From Haemophilus_D parainfluenzae_Y (GTDB lineage Bacteria > Pseudomonadota > Gammaproteobacteria > Enterobacterales > Pasteurellaceae): DNA of 64,000 nucleotides. Under the pieces are notes generated by a model that did no database searches, was not told the DNA's origin, and was given only the letters and a program-made list of their open reading frames with translations. Below are positions 34,048 through 42,739 of the stretch, piece by piece. The translations under genes were made by a program, and so were the position numbers. The stretch is from NCBI GenBank assembly GCA_018363335.1, contig JAGZOA010000001.1, positions 62,001 through 126,000 of the forward strand. The letters are read 5' to 3'. Numbering within the stretch: position 1 is the stretch's first letter; the number at the start of each line of letters is the position of its first letter.

Positions 34048-34073
34048 AGTGCGGTCAATTTTAAATACAAAAA

Positions 34074-34091
34074 AGCCCTCAAATGAGGGCT
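34074..34091 (-). terminator. Terminator of the AhpD-like gene
   Basis: AGCCCTC (34074-34080) pairs with GAGGGCT (34085-34091) around AAAT. On the minus strand a TTTTTT run follows, so it serves the AhpD-like gene; on the plus strand it may also stop opsX. Confidence 0.82.
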
Positions 34092-34117
34092 AAAAGAATC
34101 ATAAAGTTCCTTGCGAA

Positions 34118-34462
34118 TTATTCGCCTTTTTGTGCGTTGTAAGCTTCTAATGCACGAAGAGAGTAAGTGTAAGCTGCACCTGCATTTAATGCGATAGACA
34201 TCGCTAATGCTGCTGCCACTTCTTCTTCAGTTGCACCTGCTTTCACTGCTTCATCAGCGTGCACGCCAATGCAGCTTTCACAACGTGTTGTTACGGCAAC
34301 CGCTAATGCAATTAATTCACGGGTTTTGGCATCTAATACGTTACCTTCTGCTGCAGCCGCACCTAATGCACCATAAGCTTGTAACATTTTAGGGTATTTT
34401 TTACCTAATGCACCGAATGATTTTTTAACGTGTGCTACATCATTTTTCCAATCTGCAAACAT
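34118..34462 (-). CDS. Carboxymuconolactone decarboxylase/AhpD-like protein
   Basis: A 114-residue protein of the AhpD superfamily. TRCESCIGVHADEAVKAGATEEEVAAAL near residues 58-85 carries the redox C-x-x-C and following histidine. Relatives are small alkylhydroperoxidase-like reductases. A perfect TATAAT (minus strand, 34501-34506) and AAGGAG precede its start. It is divergent from an AraC-family regulator, which is a likely controller. HI1053 in H. influenzae is, from memory, the counterpart. Confidence 0.87.
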   Translation of the reverse strand: MFADWKNDVAHVKKSFGALGKKYPKMLQAYGALGAAAAEGNVLDAKTRELIALAVAVTTRCESCIGVHADEAVKAGATEEEVAAALAMSIALNAGAAYTYSLRALEAYNAQKGE

Positions 34463-34500
34463 TGTTTTTCTCCTTAAATTAAGTACAAATTTCGAGAGGA

Positions 34501-34506
34501 ATTATA
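34501..34506 (-). promoter_or_regulatory. -10 element of the AhpD-like gene
   Basis: TATAAT on the minus strand, 38 bp upstream of the start. A TTGACA lies further upstream at a long spacing, so activation, possibly by the adjacent AraC-type regulator, may be needed. Confidence 0.5.
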
Positions 34507-34565
34507 AGCAGATTAGCGTATGATACTTGTCAAATTGTCTTAACTTTTAGACGGAAAATCTCACG

Positions 34566-35456
34566 ATGGATTATTTAGATAAATTAACACAACTGGCGCA
34601 AGTGCGCGGGGAGATTAATATTCGCTGTTTGTTTCAAGGGGATTGGCAAGTTGAACATCAGCCAGATGCGGCGGAATATCAAGGTTTATTTCATTTAATC
34701 GAGCAAGGTGAGTGCTGGGTAACCTTTGCGGGAAAACAGTTTCATTTGAAGAAAGGCGATCTCTTTTTTCTCCCTCAAAATCGACCGCACTTTTTGGGTA
34801 GTTCTCAACAAAAAAGAGAGAATAGCCACCAGAGAGAGCAATCAAATGCACTTTTTAATGTCCATCAAATAGGAGCTGGTACGCCTGATCTGAAGATGTT
34901 TTGTGGAACATTTTATTACCAAAAACCGTCATTATTAATTGATTCATTGCCAGACTATTTGCATCTTTCGCTGCAAAATACACCTGTGCAGCCTTTGGTT
35001 TCACTTTTTTTACAAGAAGCGGAGAAACCAGAGCAAGGCACAAAATCGGTGATTGATGCACTATCAAATGTGTTGTTTATTTATATTTTGCGTCATGCTC
35101 AGCAAATAGGTTTGCTCAATCAAGGCTTATTAGCTGCGTTGCAGGATAAGAGATTGAATCAAGTCCTTGAAAAAATCCTGTTTTCACCTCAATTAGATTG
35201 GAATATTGAGCAATTAGCAGAATTGGCTTCCATGTCTCGTGCGACCTTTATGCGGATCTTTCAACAGCAACTCGGGATGCCACCAGGAAAATTTCTCACA
35301 CAAGTGCGGTTAGAAATGGCGGCTGTTTTATTGAAAAATACGCAAAAGACCATTTTAGCGATTGCCCTTGAAGTAGGGTATCAATCGGAAGCACATTTTA
35401 GTAAGGCATTTAAAGCAATTTATGGGCTTTCACCGAGTCAATTTCGTAAAACCTAG
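34566..35456 (+). CDS. AraC-family transcriptional regulator (cupin + HTH)
   Basis: A 296-residue regulator. The N-terminal cupin-like half includes FHLIEQGECWVTFAGKQFHLKKGDLFFLPQNRPH near residues 40-76. The C-terminal double helix-turn-helix includes WNIEQLAELASMSRATFMRIFQQQLGMPPGKFL (about 217-250) and ILAIALEVGYQSEAHFSKAFKAIYGLSPSQFRK at the end. It is divergent from the AhpD-like gene by 103 bp and upstream of an ABC exporter, so both are candidate targets. The effector is unknown. Confidence 0.92.
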   Translation: MDYLDKLTQLAQVRGEINIRCLFQGDWQVEHQPDAAEYQGLFHLIEQGECWVTFAGKQFHLKKGDLFFLPQNRPHFLGSSQQKRENSHQREQSNALFNVHQIGAGTPDLKMFCGTFYYQKPSLLIDSLPDYLHLSLQNTPVQPLVSLFLQEAEKPEQGTKSVIDALSNVLFIYILRHAQQIGLLNQGLLAALQDKRLNQVLEKILFSPQLDWNIEQLAELASMSRATFMRIFQQQLGMPPGKFLTQVRLEMAAVLLKNTQKTILAIALEVGYQSEAHFSKAFKAIYGLSPSQFRKT

Positions 35457-35475
35457 CCCATCGTTCAAAACTTAC

Positions 35476-35525
35476 GCTATAATGACCGCACTTTAGGCGG
35501 CACTGTCGCCTTTAATTTTTTAAGG
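35476..35525 (+). promoter_or_regulatory. Promoter and possible attenuator before the ABC exporter
   Basis: TATAAT (35476-35481) is followed by an uptake sequence and by AGGCG (35495-35499)/CGCCT (35507-35511) with TTTAATTTTTT after it, directly before the AAGG ribosome site. The small hairpin plus T run could end AraC transcripts or attenuate the exporter transcript. Confidence 0.4.
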
Positions 35526-35532
35526 TATTGTT

Positions 35533-37377
35533 ATGTTTAATAAAATATTTTCATGGTTTGAAAACCGTTTAAATCCTTATCCGGAAAGCAATCCAACGAC
35601 GCCTGAAAAAGGCTTGTTCCGTTTTATTTGGTCAAGCATTGATGGCATGAAGGGTTGGATCTTTTTACTCGCAGTATTGACGGTCGGTACTGGGGTGATG
35701 GAAGCCTTACTTTTCCAATTCATGGGATTGTTAGTGGATTGGTTGGGGGCTTATACGCCAACCACGCTTTGGCAAGAAAAAGGGCATTTGCTCGCAGGTA
35801 TGGCTGCCTTGCTTATTTTCAGTATTGTATGGTCATTTGTGGGCGTGAATGTTCGCTTACAAACGTTACAAGGGGTGTTTCCAATGCGTTTGCGTTGGAA
35901 TTTCCACCGTTTGATGCTAGGCCAAAGCTTAAGTTTCTATCAAGATGAATTTGCAGGTCGTGTATCGGCGAAAGTGATGCAAACCGCCCTTGCGGTGCGT
36001 GATACCGTCATGACCATTGCGGATATGCTGGTGTATGTTGCCGTCTATTTTATTACTTCTGGTTTGGTGCTTGCAGCGTTAGATACCTGGTTTTTAGTGC
36101 CGTTTTTCTTATGGATTGTAGCATTTGTGACTATTTTACGTTTGCTTATTCCACGCTTAGCGAAAACAGCACAACGACAAGCCGATGCGCGATCTCTCAT
36201 GACAGGGCGTATTACGGATGCTTACTCAAATATTGCAACGGTAAAACTATTTTCACATGATGCGAGAGAAGCGAATTATGCAAAACGTTCCATGGAAGAA
36301 TTTATGGTCACCGTGCATGCACAAATGCGTTTGGCGAGCTCATTAGATACCTTAACTTACGCAACCAATATCTTCTTAACGTTAAGCACTGCAATCTTAG
36401 GCGTGGTGTTATGGCAAAACGGTCAAGTAGGCGTGGGAGCAGTGGCGACTGCAACCGCGATGGCGTTACGTGTAAATGGACTTTCCCGTTGGATTATGTG
36501 GGAATCGGCACGCTTGTTTGAAAATATTGGGACAGTGAATGATGGTATGGCAACGTTGACTAAACCACACACCATCGTTGATAAGCCAAATTGTGTTCCA
36601 CTAGAAGTGAAACAAGGCGAGATCAAATTTAACGATATTTCGTTTGCTTATGATCCGAATAAACCGTTGCTTAACCATTTTAATCTCACCATCAAACCAG
36701 GCGAAAAAGTGGGCTTAATTGGGCGTTCTGGTGCGGGCAAATCAACCATTGTGAATTTGCTTTTACGCTTCTACGAAGCCCAAGAGGGGTCTATTACCAT
36801 TGATGGTCAAAATATTTTAGATGTGAGCCAAGAAAGTCTGCGTAGCCAAATTGGTTTAGTGACACAAGATACTTCACTTTTACACCGTTCTGTTCGCGAT
36901 AACATCATTTATGGTCGCCCAACAGCGACAGATGAAGAAATGATCAATGCGGCTAAACGTGCGGAAGCAGCCGATTTCATCCCTTATCTCAGCGATGCGC
37001 AAGGCAGAAAAGGCTATGATGCTCATGTTGGTGAACGCGGGGTGAAACTGTCTGGAGGGCAACGCCAACGTATTGCTATTGCGCGTGTCATGTTAAAAGA
37101 TGCGCCAATTTTACTGTTGGATGAAGCGACCAGTGCGCTAGATTCAGAAGTAGAAGTAGCGATCCAAGAAAGTCTCGATAAGATGATGGAAAATAAAACG
37201 GTTATTGCCATTGCTCACCGTTTATCCACTATTGCGGCAATGGATCGTTTAATCGTGTTAGATAAAGGACAAATTGTCGAGCAAGGGACTCACGCAGAAT
37301 TGCTTGAACAAAATGGCCTTTATGCTCGGCTTTGGAAACACCAAAGTGGTGGCTTCTTGAGTGAGCATGCCGAGTAA
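35533..37377 (+). CDS. ABC exporter, fused permease and ATPase
   Basis: A 614-residue half-transporter. Six membrane spans occupy about residues 35-330, followed by a nucleotide-binding domain with Walker A GLIGRSGAGKST near 396, Q-loop LVTQDTSLLHR, signature KLSGGQRQRIAIAR near 509, Walker B PILLLDEATSALDSE and switch histidine IAIAHRLS. This is the architecture of multidrug or lipid exporters acting as homodimers in the inner membrane. Substrate is unknown. It follows the AraC regulator, as HI1051 does HI1052 in my recollection. Confidence 0.9.
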   Translation: MFNKIFSWFENRLNPYPESNPTTPEKGLFRFIWSSIDGMKGWIFLLAVLTVGTGVMEALLFQFMGLLVDWLGAYTPTTLWQEKGHLLAGMAALLIFSIVWSFVGVNVRLQTLQGVFPMRLRWNFHRLMLGQSLSFYQDEFAGRVSAKVMQTALAVRDTVMTIADMLVYVAVYFITSGLVLAALDTWFLVPFFLWIVAFVTILRLLIPRLAKTAQRQADARSLMTGRITDAYSNIATVKLFSHDAREANYAKRSMEEFMVTVHAQMRLASSLDTLTYATNIFLTLSTAILGVVLWQNGQVGVGAVATATAMALRVNGLSRWIMWESARLFENIGTVNDGMATLTKPHTIVDKPNCVPLEVKQGEIKFNDISFAYDPNKPLLNHFNLTIKPGEKVGLIGRSGAGKSTIVNLLLRFYEAQEGSITIDGQNILDVSQESLRSQIGLVTQDTSLLHRSVRDNIIYGRPTATDEEMINAAKRAEAADFIPYLSDAQGRKGYDAHVGERGVKLSGGQRQRIAIARVMLKDAPILLLDEATSALDSEVEVAIQESLDKMMENKTVIAIAHRLSTIAAMDRLIVLDKGQIVEQGTHAELLEQNGLYARLWKHQSGGFLSEHAE

Positions 37378-37472
37378 AACACAGGAAAAAATGACCGCAC
37401 TTTGCAAAGGCATAAATCTTAAGAAAGTTTAGATAGAGATTGAACTTTTCTCATAATTAGTGCGAATTTCCT

Positions 37473-37501
37473 TTGACTATTTTATTGACAACAGGTAATA
37501 T
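37473..37501 (+). promoter_or_regulatory. Sigma-70 promoter of the yceD-rpmF-fab operon
   Basis: TTGACT (37473-37478), 17-bp spacer, TAATAT (37496-37501). The predicted start point, 6-8 bases downstream, falls at about 37508, only a few bases before the yceD ATG at 37511. Confidence 0.7.
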
Positions 37502-37510
37502 TCGCACCCT

Positions 37511-38035
37511 ATGCAAAAGGTAAAACTACCCCTAACCGTTGATCCGGTTAAAGACGCTCAACAAAGAATTGATTATGATGGTTATTATACCGCTAGTCAG
37601 TTAGTGCGTTTAGCTGAATCTACGGGGAAAGTGCTCAGCGATGCACAGGTAACATTATCGTTTTATATTGATCCACAAAAATTAGTGGTGATGAAAGGGC
37701 AAGTACAAGTTGATGTTGAATTAGAGTGTCAACGTTGTGGCGAGCCATTCAAACAAACATTGGAATGTAAATTTACTTATAGTCCAGTGGCTAATTGGGA
37801 TCAGGCTGATGACTTGCCGGAAATTTATGAGCCAATCGAATTTAATGAGTTTGGTGAAATAGATTTACTTGGTGCAGTGGAAGACGAACTTATTTTAGCT
37901 CTACCGCTTGTCCCAATGCATTCATCTGAACACTGTGAAGTGTCCGCGCACGAACAGGTTTTTGGCGAATTGCCTGAAGAATTGGCAAAAAAACCGAACC
38001 CGTTCGCTGTATTAGCTAATTTAAAGCAAAAGTAA
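37511..38035 (+). CDS. yceD: YceD (DUF177), 23S rRNA accumulation protein
   Basis: A 174-residue protein with the conserved start MQKVKLPLTVDPVKDAQQR, a metal-like ECQRCGEPF near residue 75, YEPIEFNEFGEIDLL near 108, LPLVPMHSSEHCEV near 130, and C-terminal KKPNPFAVLANLKQK. The family supports 23S rRNA/50S biogenesis and is almost always upstream of rpmF, as here. No Shine-Dalgarno site precedes the ATG, and the promoter -10 box ends nine bases before it, so the message may be leaderless. Confidence 0.95.
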   Translation: MQKVKLPLTVDPVKDAQQRIDYDGYYTASQLVRLAESTGKVLSDAQVTLSFYIDPQKLVVMKGQVQVDVELECQRCGEPFKQTLECKFTYSPVANWDQADDLPEIYEPIEFNEFGEIDLLGAVEDELILALPLVPMHSSEHCEVSAHEQVFGELPEELAKKPNPFAVLANLKQK

Positions 38036-38057
38036 ATTAAATTTAGGAGTATAGCCA

Positions 38058-38228
38058 ATGGCTGTTCAACAAAACAAAAAATCTCGTTCACGTCGTGATA
38101 TGCGTCGTTCACACGATGCATTAACTACTGCTGCAGTATCAGTGGATAAAGCAAGCGGTGAAACTCACTTACGCCACCACGTAACTGCTGACGGTTACTA
38201 CCGTGGTCGCAAAGTGATCAATAAGTAA
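38058..38228 (+). CDS. rpmF: 50S ribosomal protein L32
   Basis: A 56-residue protein beginning [21 protein letters not shown] and ending [10 protein letters not shown], a full-length L32 of the zinc-free type with no C-x2-C pairs. It has AGGAG before the ATG and lies 22 bp after yceD and 21 bp before plsX. This order couples ribosome and membrane-lipid synthesis, as in E. coli. Confidence 0.98.
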
Positions 38229-38249
38229 TTTTACTTATAAGGTATTCAC

Positions 38250-39269
38250 TTGAACCGTCTAACCTTAGCGTTAGATGTGATGGGCGGGGACATTGGTCCC
38301 CGTATTACTATCCCCGCATCTCTTTCAGCGTTGGAAGCAGATCCAATGCTCTCTTTAGTGCTGTTTGGCGATAGCCAACAAATTTCCCCCTTACTGGAAA
38401 ATGCCCCTTCTTCCCTTTTAGAACGTATTCAAATTCATCATTGCACGAAGGCTATTGATAACAATCAAGGTATTTCTCATGCATTGCGTCATAGCAAAGG
38501 CACGTCGATGCGTTTAGCTATTGAAATGGTTCAGAAAGGTGAGGCGCAAGGTTGCGTCAGCGCAGGAAATACGGGCGCATTGATGGGATTGTCAAAGGTT
38601 CTCTTACAGCCTTTAGAGGGGATTCAACGCCCAGCGTTGGTATCCTTATTACCGTCGATGACGGGTGATAAAACCGTGATGTTAGATTTAGGCGCAAACG
38701 TAGAATGTTCTGCTCAAAATCTTTATGAATTTGCCGTCATGGGCTCGATCTTTGCCGAAAACCGATTGAACTTAGTTTATCCACGCATTGCCTTACTCAA
38801 TATTGGTGTGGAAGAAATTAAAGGGTATCAATCCATTCGTGAAGCTGCGAATTTATTAGAAAAATCGACCGCACTTAATTATACCGGCTTTATTGAAGGT
38901 AACTTTTTATTAAATGGCGTGGCTGATGTGGTTGTGAGTGATGGGTTTTCGGGAAATATTGCATTAAAAACCCTTGAAGGGGCAGCTAAGAATCTGTTAT
39001 CTCTTCTGAAAGGAAAAGAAAAACAGCCTATTTTTAAATCATTTGCCAAATTTATTCTGCGTTTTTTCTTTAAGGATGCTTATCATCGCTTGAAACGCAT
39101 TAACCCAGATGAATATAATGGGGCATCTTTACTCGGATTAACGGCTGTTGTGGTGAAAAGCCATGGCAGCGCAAATGTGGATGCATTTGCTCGTGCAATT
39201 GCGGATGCCGCTTTACAAGCGCGTTTGCAAATTCCACAAAAAATCTTGGCGGGTTTACAACGTTATTAA
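38250..39269 (+). CDS. plsX: Phosphate acyltransferase PlsX
   Basis: A 339-residue peripheral membrane enzyme that makes acyl-phosphate from acyl-ACP for phospholipid synthesis. Family marks: LALDVMGGDIGPRITIPA at the start, SAGNTGALMGLSKVLL near 95, MLDLGANVECSAQNLYEFAVMG near 143, and VVVSDGFSGNIALKTLEG near 226. The start is TTG at 38250, giving NRLTLALDVMGGD. It is the third gene of the operon. Length is normal. Confidence 0.97.
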   Translation: MNRLTLALDVMGGDIGPRITIPASLSALEADPMLSLVLFGDSQQISPLLENAPSSLLERIQIHHCTKAIDNNQGISHALRHSKGTSMRLAIEMVQKGEAQGCVSAGNTGALMGLSKVLLQPLEGIQRPALVSLLPSMTGDKTVMLDLGANVECSAQNLYEFAVMGSIFAENRLNLVYPRIALLNIGVEEIKGYQSIREAANLLEKSTALNYTGFIEGNFLLNGVADVVVSDGFSGNIALKTLEGAAKNLLSLLKGKEKQPIFKSFAKFILRFFFKDAYHRLKRINPDEYNGASLLGLTAVVVKSHGSANVDAFARAIADAALQARLQIPQKILAGLQRY

Positions 39270-39287
39270 TTAATAAGTTTTGATATG

Positions 39288-40238
39288 ATGAATAGTAGAA
39301 TTTTATCCACCGGTAGCTATTTGCCGAGCCATATTCGTACCAATGCGGATTTGGAAAAAATGGTTGATACTTCAGATGAATGGATCGTGACGCGTTCAGG
39401 CATTCGTGAACGTCGTATTGCAGCAGCAGATGAAACTGTTGCAACAATGGGATGTGAAGCAGCCAAAAAAGCACTTGAAATGGCCAATCTTGATCCTCAA
39501 GAAATTGAGTTGATCATCGTTGCGACAACCAGTGGCTCTCACGCTTATCCAAGTTCAGCTTGCCAAGTTCAAGGTTTATTAGGTATTGAAGATGCGATTT
39601 CTTTTGACTTAGCAGCGGCTTGTACCGGTTTCGTTTATGCTTTAGGCGTAGCGGATAAATTTATTCGTTCAGGTAGTGTGAAAAAAGCCCTTGTCATTGG
39701 TGCAGATCTTAACTCGCGTAAATTAGATGAAACCGATCGTAGCACTGTCGTGTTATTTGGTGATGGTGCGGGAGCAGTGATCTTAGAAGCATCAGAGCAA
39801 GAAGGCATTATTTCAACACATTTACATGCATCGCCAGATAACAATGCGGCATTACTACTTCCACAAGCAGAACGTGGCGTGGAGAAATCTGGCTATATTG
39901 AAATGCAAGGTAATGAAACCTTTAAATTAGCGGTGCGCGAGCTTTCTAATGTGGTGGAAGAAACCCTTTCTGCTAATAATCTCCAAAAAACAGATATCGA
40001 CTGGCTTGTGCCACATCAAGCGAATTTACGTATTATCACCGCGACAGCGAAAAAATTAGAGATGGATATGTCGCAAGTGGTGGTAACGCTTGATCGTACA
40101 GCGAATACCAGTGCAGCGACTGTACCAACAGCTTTAGATGAAGCGGTGCGAGATGGCCGAATTCAACGCGGTCAATTGCTTTTACTCGAAGCTTTTGGCG
40201 GTGGTTGGACTTGGGGTTCAGCATTGGTGCGATTCTAA
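39288..40238 (+). CDS. fabH: 3-oxoacyl-ACP synthase III
   Basis: A 316-residue condensing enzyme that starts fatty-acid synthesis from acetyl-CoA and malonyl-ACP. It starts NSRILSTGSYLPSHIRTNADLEKMVDTSDEWI. The catalytic triad is visible as DLAAACTGF (Cys near 112), VPHQANLRI (His near 243) and RTANTSAATVPTALDEA (Asn near 273). Two ATGs are in tandem; I chose the second (39288) to match the usual N-terminus. It is followed by an uptake-sequence hairpin before fabD. Confidence 0.97.
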   Translation: MNSRILSTGSYLPSHIRTNADLEKMVDTSDEWIVTRSGIRERRIAAADETVATMGCEAAKKALEMANLDPQEIELIIVATTSGSHAYPSSACQVQGLLGIEDAISFDLAAACTGFVYALGVADKFIRSGSVKKALVIGADLNSRKLDETDRSTVVLFGDGAGAVILEASEQEGIISTHLHASPDNNAALLLPQAERGVEKSGYIEMQGNETFKLAVRELSNVVEETLSANNLQKTDIDWLVPHQANLRIITATAKKLEMDMSQVVVTLDRTANTSAATVPTALDEAVRDGRIQRGQLLLLEAFGGGWTWGSALVRF

Positions 40239-40268
40239 TTAATTTGTTAGAATCCCGACAGAATTTTA

Positions 40269-40296
40269 AAAGTGCGGTTAAATTTGACCGCACTTT
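40269..40296. terminator. Uptake-sequence hairpin inside the fab operon
   Basis: AAAGTGCGGT (40269-40278) and ACCGCACTTT (40287-40296) form a perfect 10-bp stem with an 8-base loop between fabH and fabD. The T run after it is short, so partial termination or 3'-end protection is as likely as full termination. Confidence 0.65.
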
Positions 40297-40330
40297 CAAC
40301 ATTTTAATGATGAAGAAATAGGAAGAAAAC

Positions 40331-41269
40331 ATGAAAAAATTCGCAATGGTTTTTCCAGGACAAGGTTCTCAAGCTGTTGGTATGTTAGCTGATCTTGCTA
40401 ACGAATATCCGGTAGTCACTGAGACGTTTAAACAAGCATCAGAAGCGCTTGGCTATGATTTATGGAACTTGGTTCAACAAGGTCCGGCAGAAGAATTGAA
40501 TAAAACTTGGCAAACTCAGCCGGCATTATTAGCGGCATCCGTTGCGATCTTCCGTGTATGGCAAGAAAAATACCCACAATTACAACCAAGCGTGATGGCT
40601 GGCCACAGTTTAGGTGAATATTCAGCATTAGTTTGTGCCGGTGTCATTGATTTTAAAGATGCGATTAAATTAGTGGAATTACGCGGTAAATTAATGCAAC
40701 AAGCAGTACCAGAAGGTACTGGTGCAATGTATGCGATTATTGGTTTAGACAATGAAGCGATTATCAATGCATGTAAACAAGCAGAGCAAGGTGAAGTAGT
40801 ATCTGCGGTAAACTTTAACTCACCTGGTCAAGTAGTCATCGCTGGAGCGAAAGAGGCAGTAGAACGTGCTGCTGCATTATGTAAAGAAGCGGGCGCAAAA
40901 CGTGCTTTACCATTAGCGGTAAGTGTTCCTTCACATTGTGCATTAATGAAACCAGCTGCTGATCAATTAGCTGTAACACTTGAAGGGATTACGCTTAACG
41001 CGCCAGCAACACCAGTATTAAACAACGTAGATGTTAAAGCGGAAACAGAAAGTGCAGAAATTCGTACCGCACTTATTCGCCAATTATATAGCCCAGTTCG
41101 TTGGACTGAAACCGTTGAGAAAATGGCGCAAGATGGCGTAGAGGTTTTAGTTGAAATCGGCCCAGGTAAAGTATTAAACGGTTTAACAAAACGTATCGTG
41201 GCAGAATTACAAGCAACATCAGTAAACGATGTGGCATCATTAGATGCTGTTGAAGCATTATTAGCATAA
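40331..41269 (+). CDS. fabD: Malonyl-CoA-ACP transacylase
   Basis: A 312-residue enzyme that moves malonyl from CoA to ACP. It shows FPGQGSQAVGML at residues 7-18, the nucleophile GHSLGEYSAL near 91 (Ser92), and SVPSHCALM with the catalytic histidine near 201. A good GGAAGAAAAC site precedes ATG. Length is normal. Confidence 0.98.
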   Translation: MKKFAMVFPGQGSQAVGMLADLANEYPVVTETFKQASEALGYDLWNLVQQGPAEELNKTWQTQPALLAASVAIFRVWQEKYPQLQPSVMAGHSLGEYSALVCAGVIDFKDAIKLVELRGKLMQQAVPEGTGAMYAIIGLDNEAIINACKQAEQGEVVSAVNFNSPGQVVIAGAKEAVERAAALCKEAGAKRALPLAVSVPSHCALMKPAADQLAVTLEGITLNAPATPVLNNVDVKAETESAEIRTALIRQLYSPVRWTETVEKMAQDGVEVLVEIGPGKVLNGLTKRIVAELQATSVNDVASLDAVEALLA

Positions 41270-41282
41270 AAGGGGATTAAAA

Positions 41283-42011
41283 ATGCAAAATAAAATCGCA
41301 TTAGTGACAGGTGCAACACGTGGTATTGGCCGTGCAATTGCAGAAGAATTAGCATCAAAAGGTGCATTTGTAATTGGTACCGCAACCTCTGAAAAAGGTG
41401 CAGATACAATTTCTGCTTACCTTGGTGACAAAGGTAAAGGTTTAGTATTAAATGTGGCAGACAAAGAAAGTATTGATGCCGTATTAGAACAAATTAAAGA
41501 ACAATTCGGTGATATTGATATCCTCGTGAATAACGCAGGTATCACTCGTGATAACTTATTAATGCGTATGAAAGATGAAGAATGGTTCGATATTATGCAA
41601 ACCAACTTAACTTCTGTATTCCATCTTTCTAAAGCAATGTTACGTTCCATGATGAAAAAACGTTTCGGTCGTATCATTACTATTGGCTCAGTTGTGGGCT
41701 CAATGGGTAATCCGGGTCAATCTAACTATTGTGCCGCAAAAGCAGGTTTGATTGGTTTCTCTAAAGGCTTAGCGAAAGAAGTGGCATCACGTGGCATTAC
41801 CGTAAACGTTGTGGCTCCAGGCTTCATCGCAACGGATATGACAGAAGTGCTTACTGAAGAACAAAAAGCGGGTATTCTTGGTAATGTCCCAGCAGGTCGT
41901 TTAGGTGAGCCAAAAGATATCGCAAAAGCGGTGGCGTTTTTAGCTTCTGACGATGCGGCTTATATTACTGGCACCACATTACATGTGAATGGCGGCTTAT
42001 ATATGAGCTAA
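41283..42011 (+). CDS. fabG: 3-oxoacyl-ACP reductase
   Basis: A 242-residue short-chain dehydrogenase that reduces 3-oxoacyl-ACP with NADPH. It shows GATRGIGRAIAEEL near residue 10, NNAGITRDN near 84, the catalytic TIGSVVGSMG serine near 137, YCAAKAGLIGFSK (Tyr near 150, Lys near 154) and C-terminal TLHVNGGLYMS. It lies 13 bp after fabD. Confidence 0.98.
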   Translation: MQNKIALVTGATRGIGRAIAEELASKGAFVIGTATSEKGADTISAYLGDKGKGLVLNVADKESIDAVLEQIKEQFGDIDILVNNAGITRDNLLMRMKDEEWFDIMQTNLTSVFHLSKAMLRSMMKKRFGRIITIGSVVGSMGNPGQSNYCAAKAGLIGFSKGLAKEVASRGITVNVVAPGFIATDMTEVLTEEQKAGILGNVPAGRLGEPKDIAKAVAFLASDDAAYITGTTLHVNGGLYMS

Positions 42012-42160
42012 CCCTTTAGGGGATATATATCTGGGATTTTGTCTATAAAATATAGCAAAGCAGTTTAGTTAATGATAAAATCCCAATCGCAATGTAACTT
42101 TTTCTCTGTATGTATTTTTACATTGCCTATTTTTTTGTGGTGCGACCACCTAAGAAATAG

Positions 42161-42188
42161 TTGCAACTTTATCAAAAATGCATACACT
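42161..42188 (+). promoter_or_regulatory. Candidate promoter of acpP
   Basis: TTGCAA (42161-42166), 16-bp spacer, TACACT (42183-42188), ending 41 bp before acpP. The 218-bp fabG-acpP gap otherwise holds only the short palindrome GTGGT-GCG-ACCAC near 42140. A separate promoter fits the high demand for ACP. Confidence 0.45.
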
Positions 42189-42229
42189 AACCGCTCTTAA
42201 ATGAGTTAAAACAACAATAGGAAAAACAA

Positions 42230-42460
42230 ATGAGTATTGAAGAACGCGTGAAAAAAATCATCGTTGAACAATTAGGTGTTAAAGAAGAAGACGTAAAACC
42301 AGAAGCTTCTTTCGTTGAAGATTTAGGTGCGGACTCTTTAGATACAGTTGAATTAGTAATGGCTTTAGAAGAAGAATTCGATATCGAAATTCCTGATGAA
42401 GAAGCTGAAAAAATCACAACTGTTCAATCTGCGATTGACTACGTTCAAAACAATCAGTAA
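42230..42460 (+). CDS. acpP: Acyl carrier protein
   Basis: A 76-residue acidic protein with the phosphopantetheine site GADSLDTVELVMALE (Ser37). It carries growing acyl chains for fatty-acid, lipid A and phospholipid synthesis. It starts SIEERVKKIIVEQLGVKEEDVKPEA and is near identical to the family standard. It is followed by a terminator. Confidence 0.99.
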   Translation: MSIEERVKKIIVEQLGVKEEDVKPEASFVEDLGADSLDTVELVMALEEEFDIEIPDEEAEKITTVQSAIDYVQNNQ

Positions 42461-42471
42461 TTTTTAAGTTG

Positions 42472-42497
42472 GGCGATCTTTTAGGTCGCCTAATTTA
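42472..42497 (+). terminator. Terminator of acpP
   Basis: GGCGATC (42472-42478) pairs with GGTCGCC (42484-42490) including one G-U, loop TTTTA, followed by an AT-rich TAATTTATTT tail. Confidence 0.7.
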
Positions 42498-42629
42498 TTT
42501 CTTTAAATTCCTTTCTAAATTACTTATCTTCAAATAAAACAAGATACATCTAAATCTTTTAAATTCAGACCGCACTTTCCTTTATTTAATCTCTCTCAGA
42601 TTTGCTTTTATTGTTGGTTCCCCTATTTT

Positions 42630-42643
42630 TTGATTTAAAACAA
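42630..42643 (+). promoter_or_regulatory. FNR-like site upstream of dcuB
   Basis: TTGAT-TTAA-AACAA matches the FNR consensus TTGAT-N4-ATCAA with one mismatch. It lies about 97 bp before the dcuB start, which fits anaerobic activation of a fumarate/succinate antiporter. No other clear element is seen in the 279-bp acpP-dcuB gap apart from the acpP terminator and an uptake sequence. Confidence 0.55.
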
Positions 42644-42739
42644 AATTTACCCTAAAAATACTTATTATGAGTTAATTTTGGTGCTAATATTTGAGTCAAA
42701 TTTTTTTCTAATTAACCATAAAATGATTCGGAGTATCTT

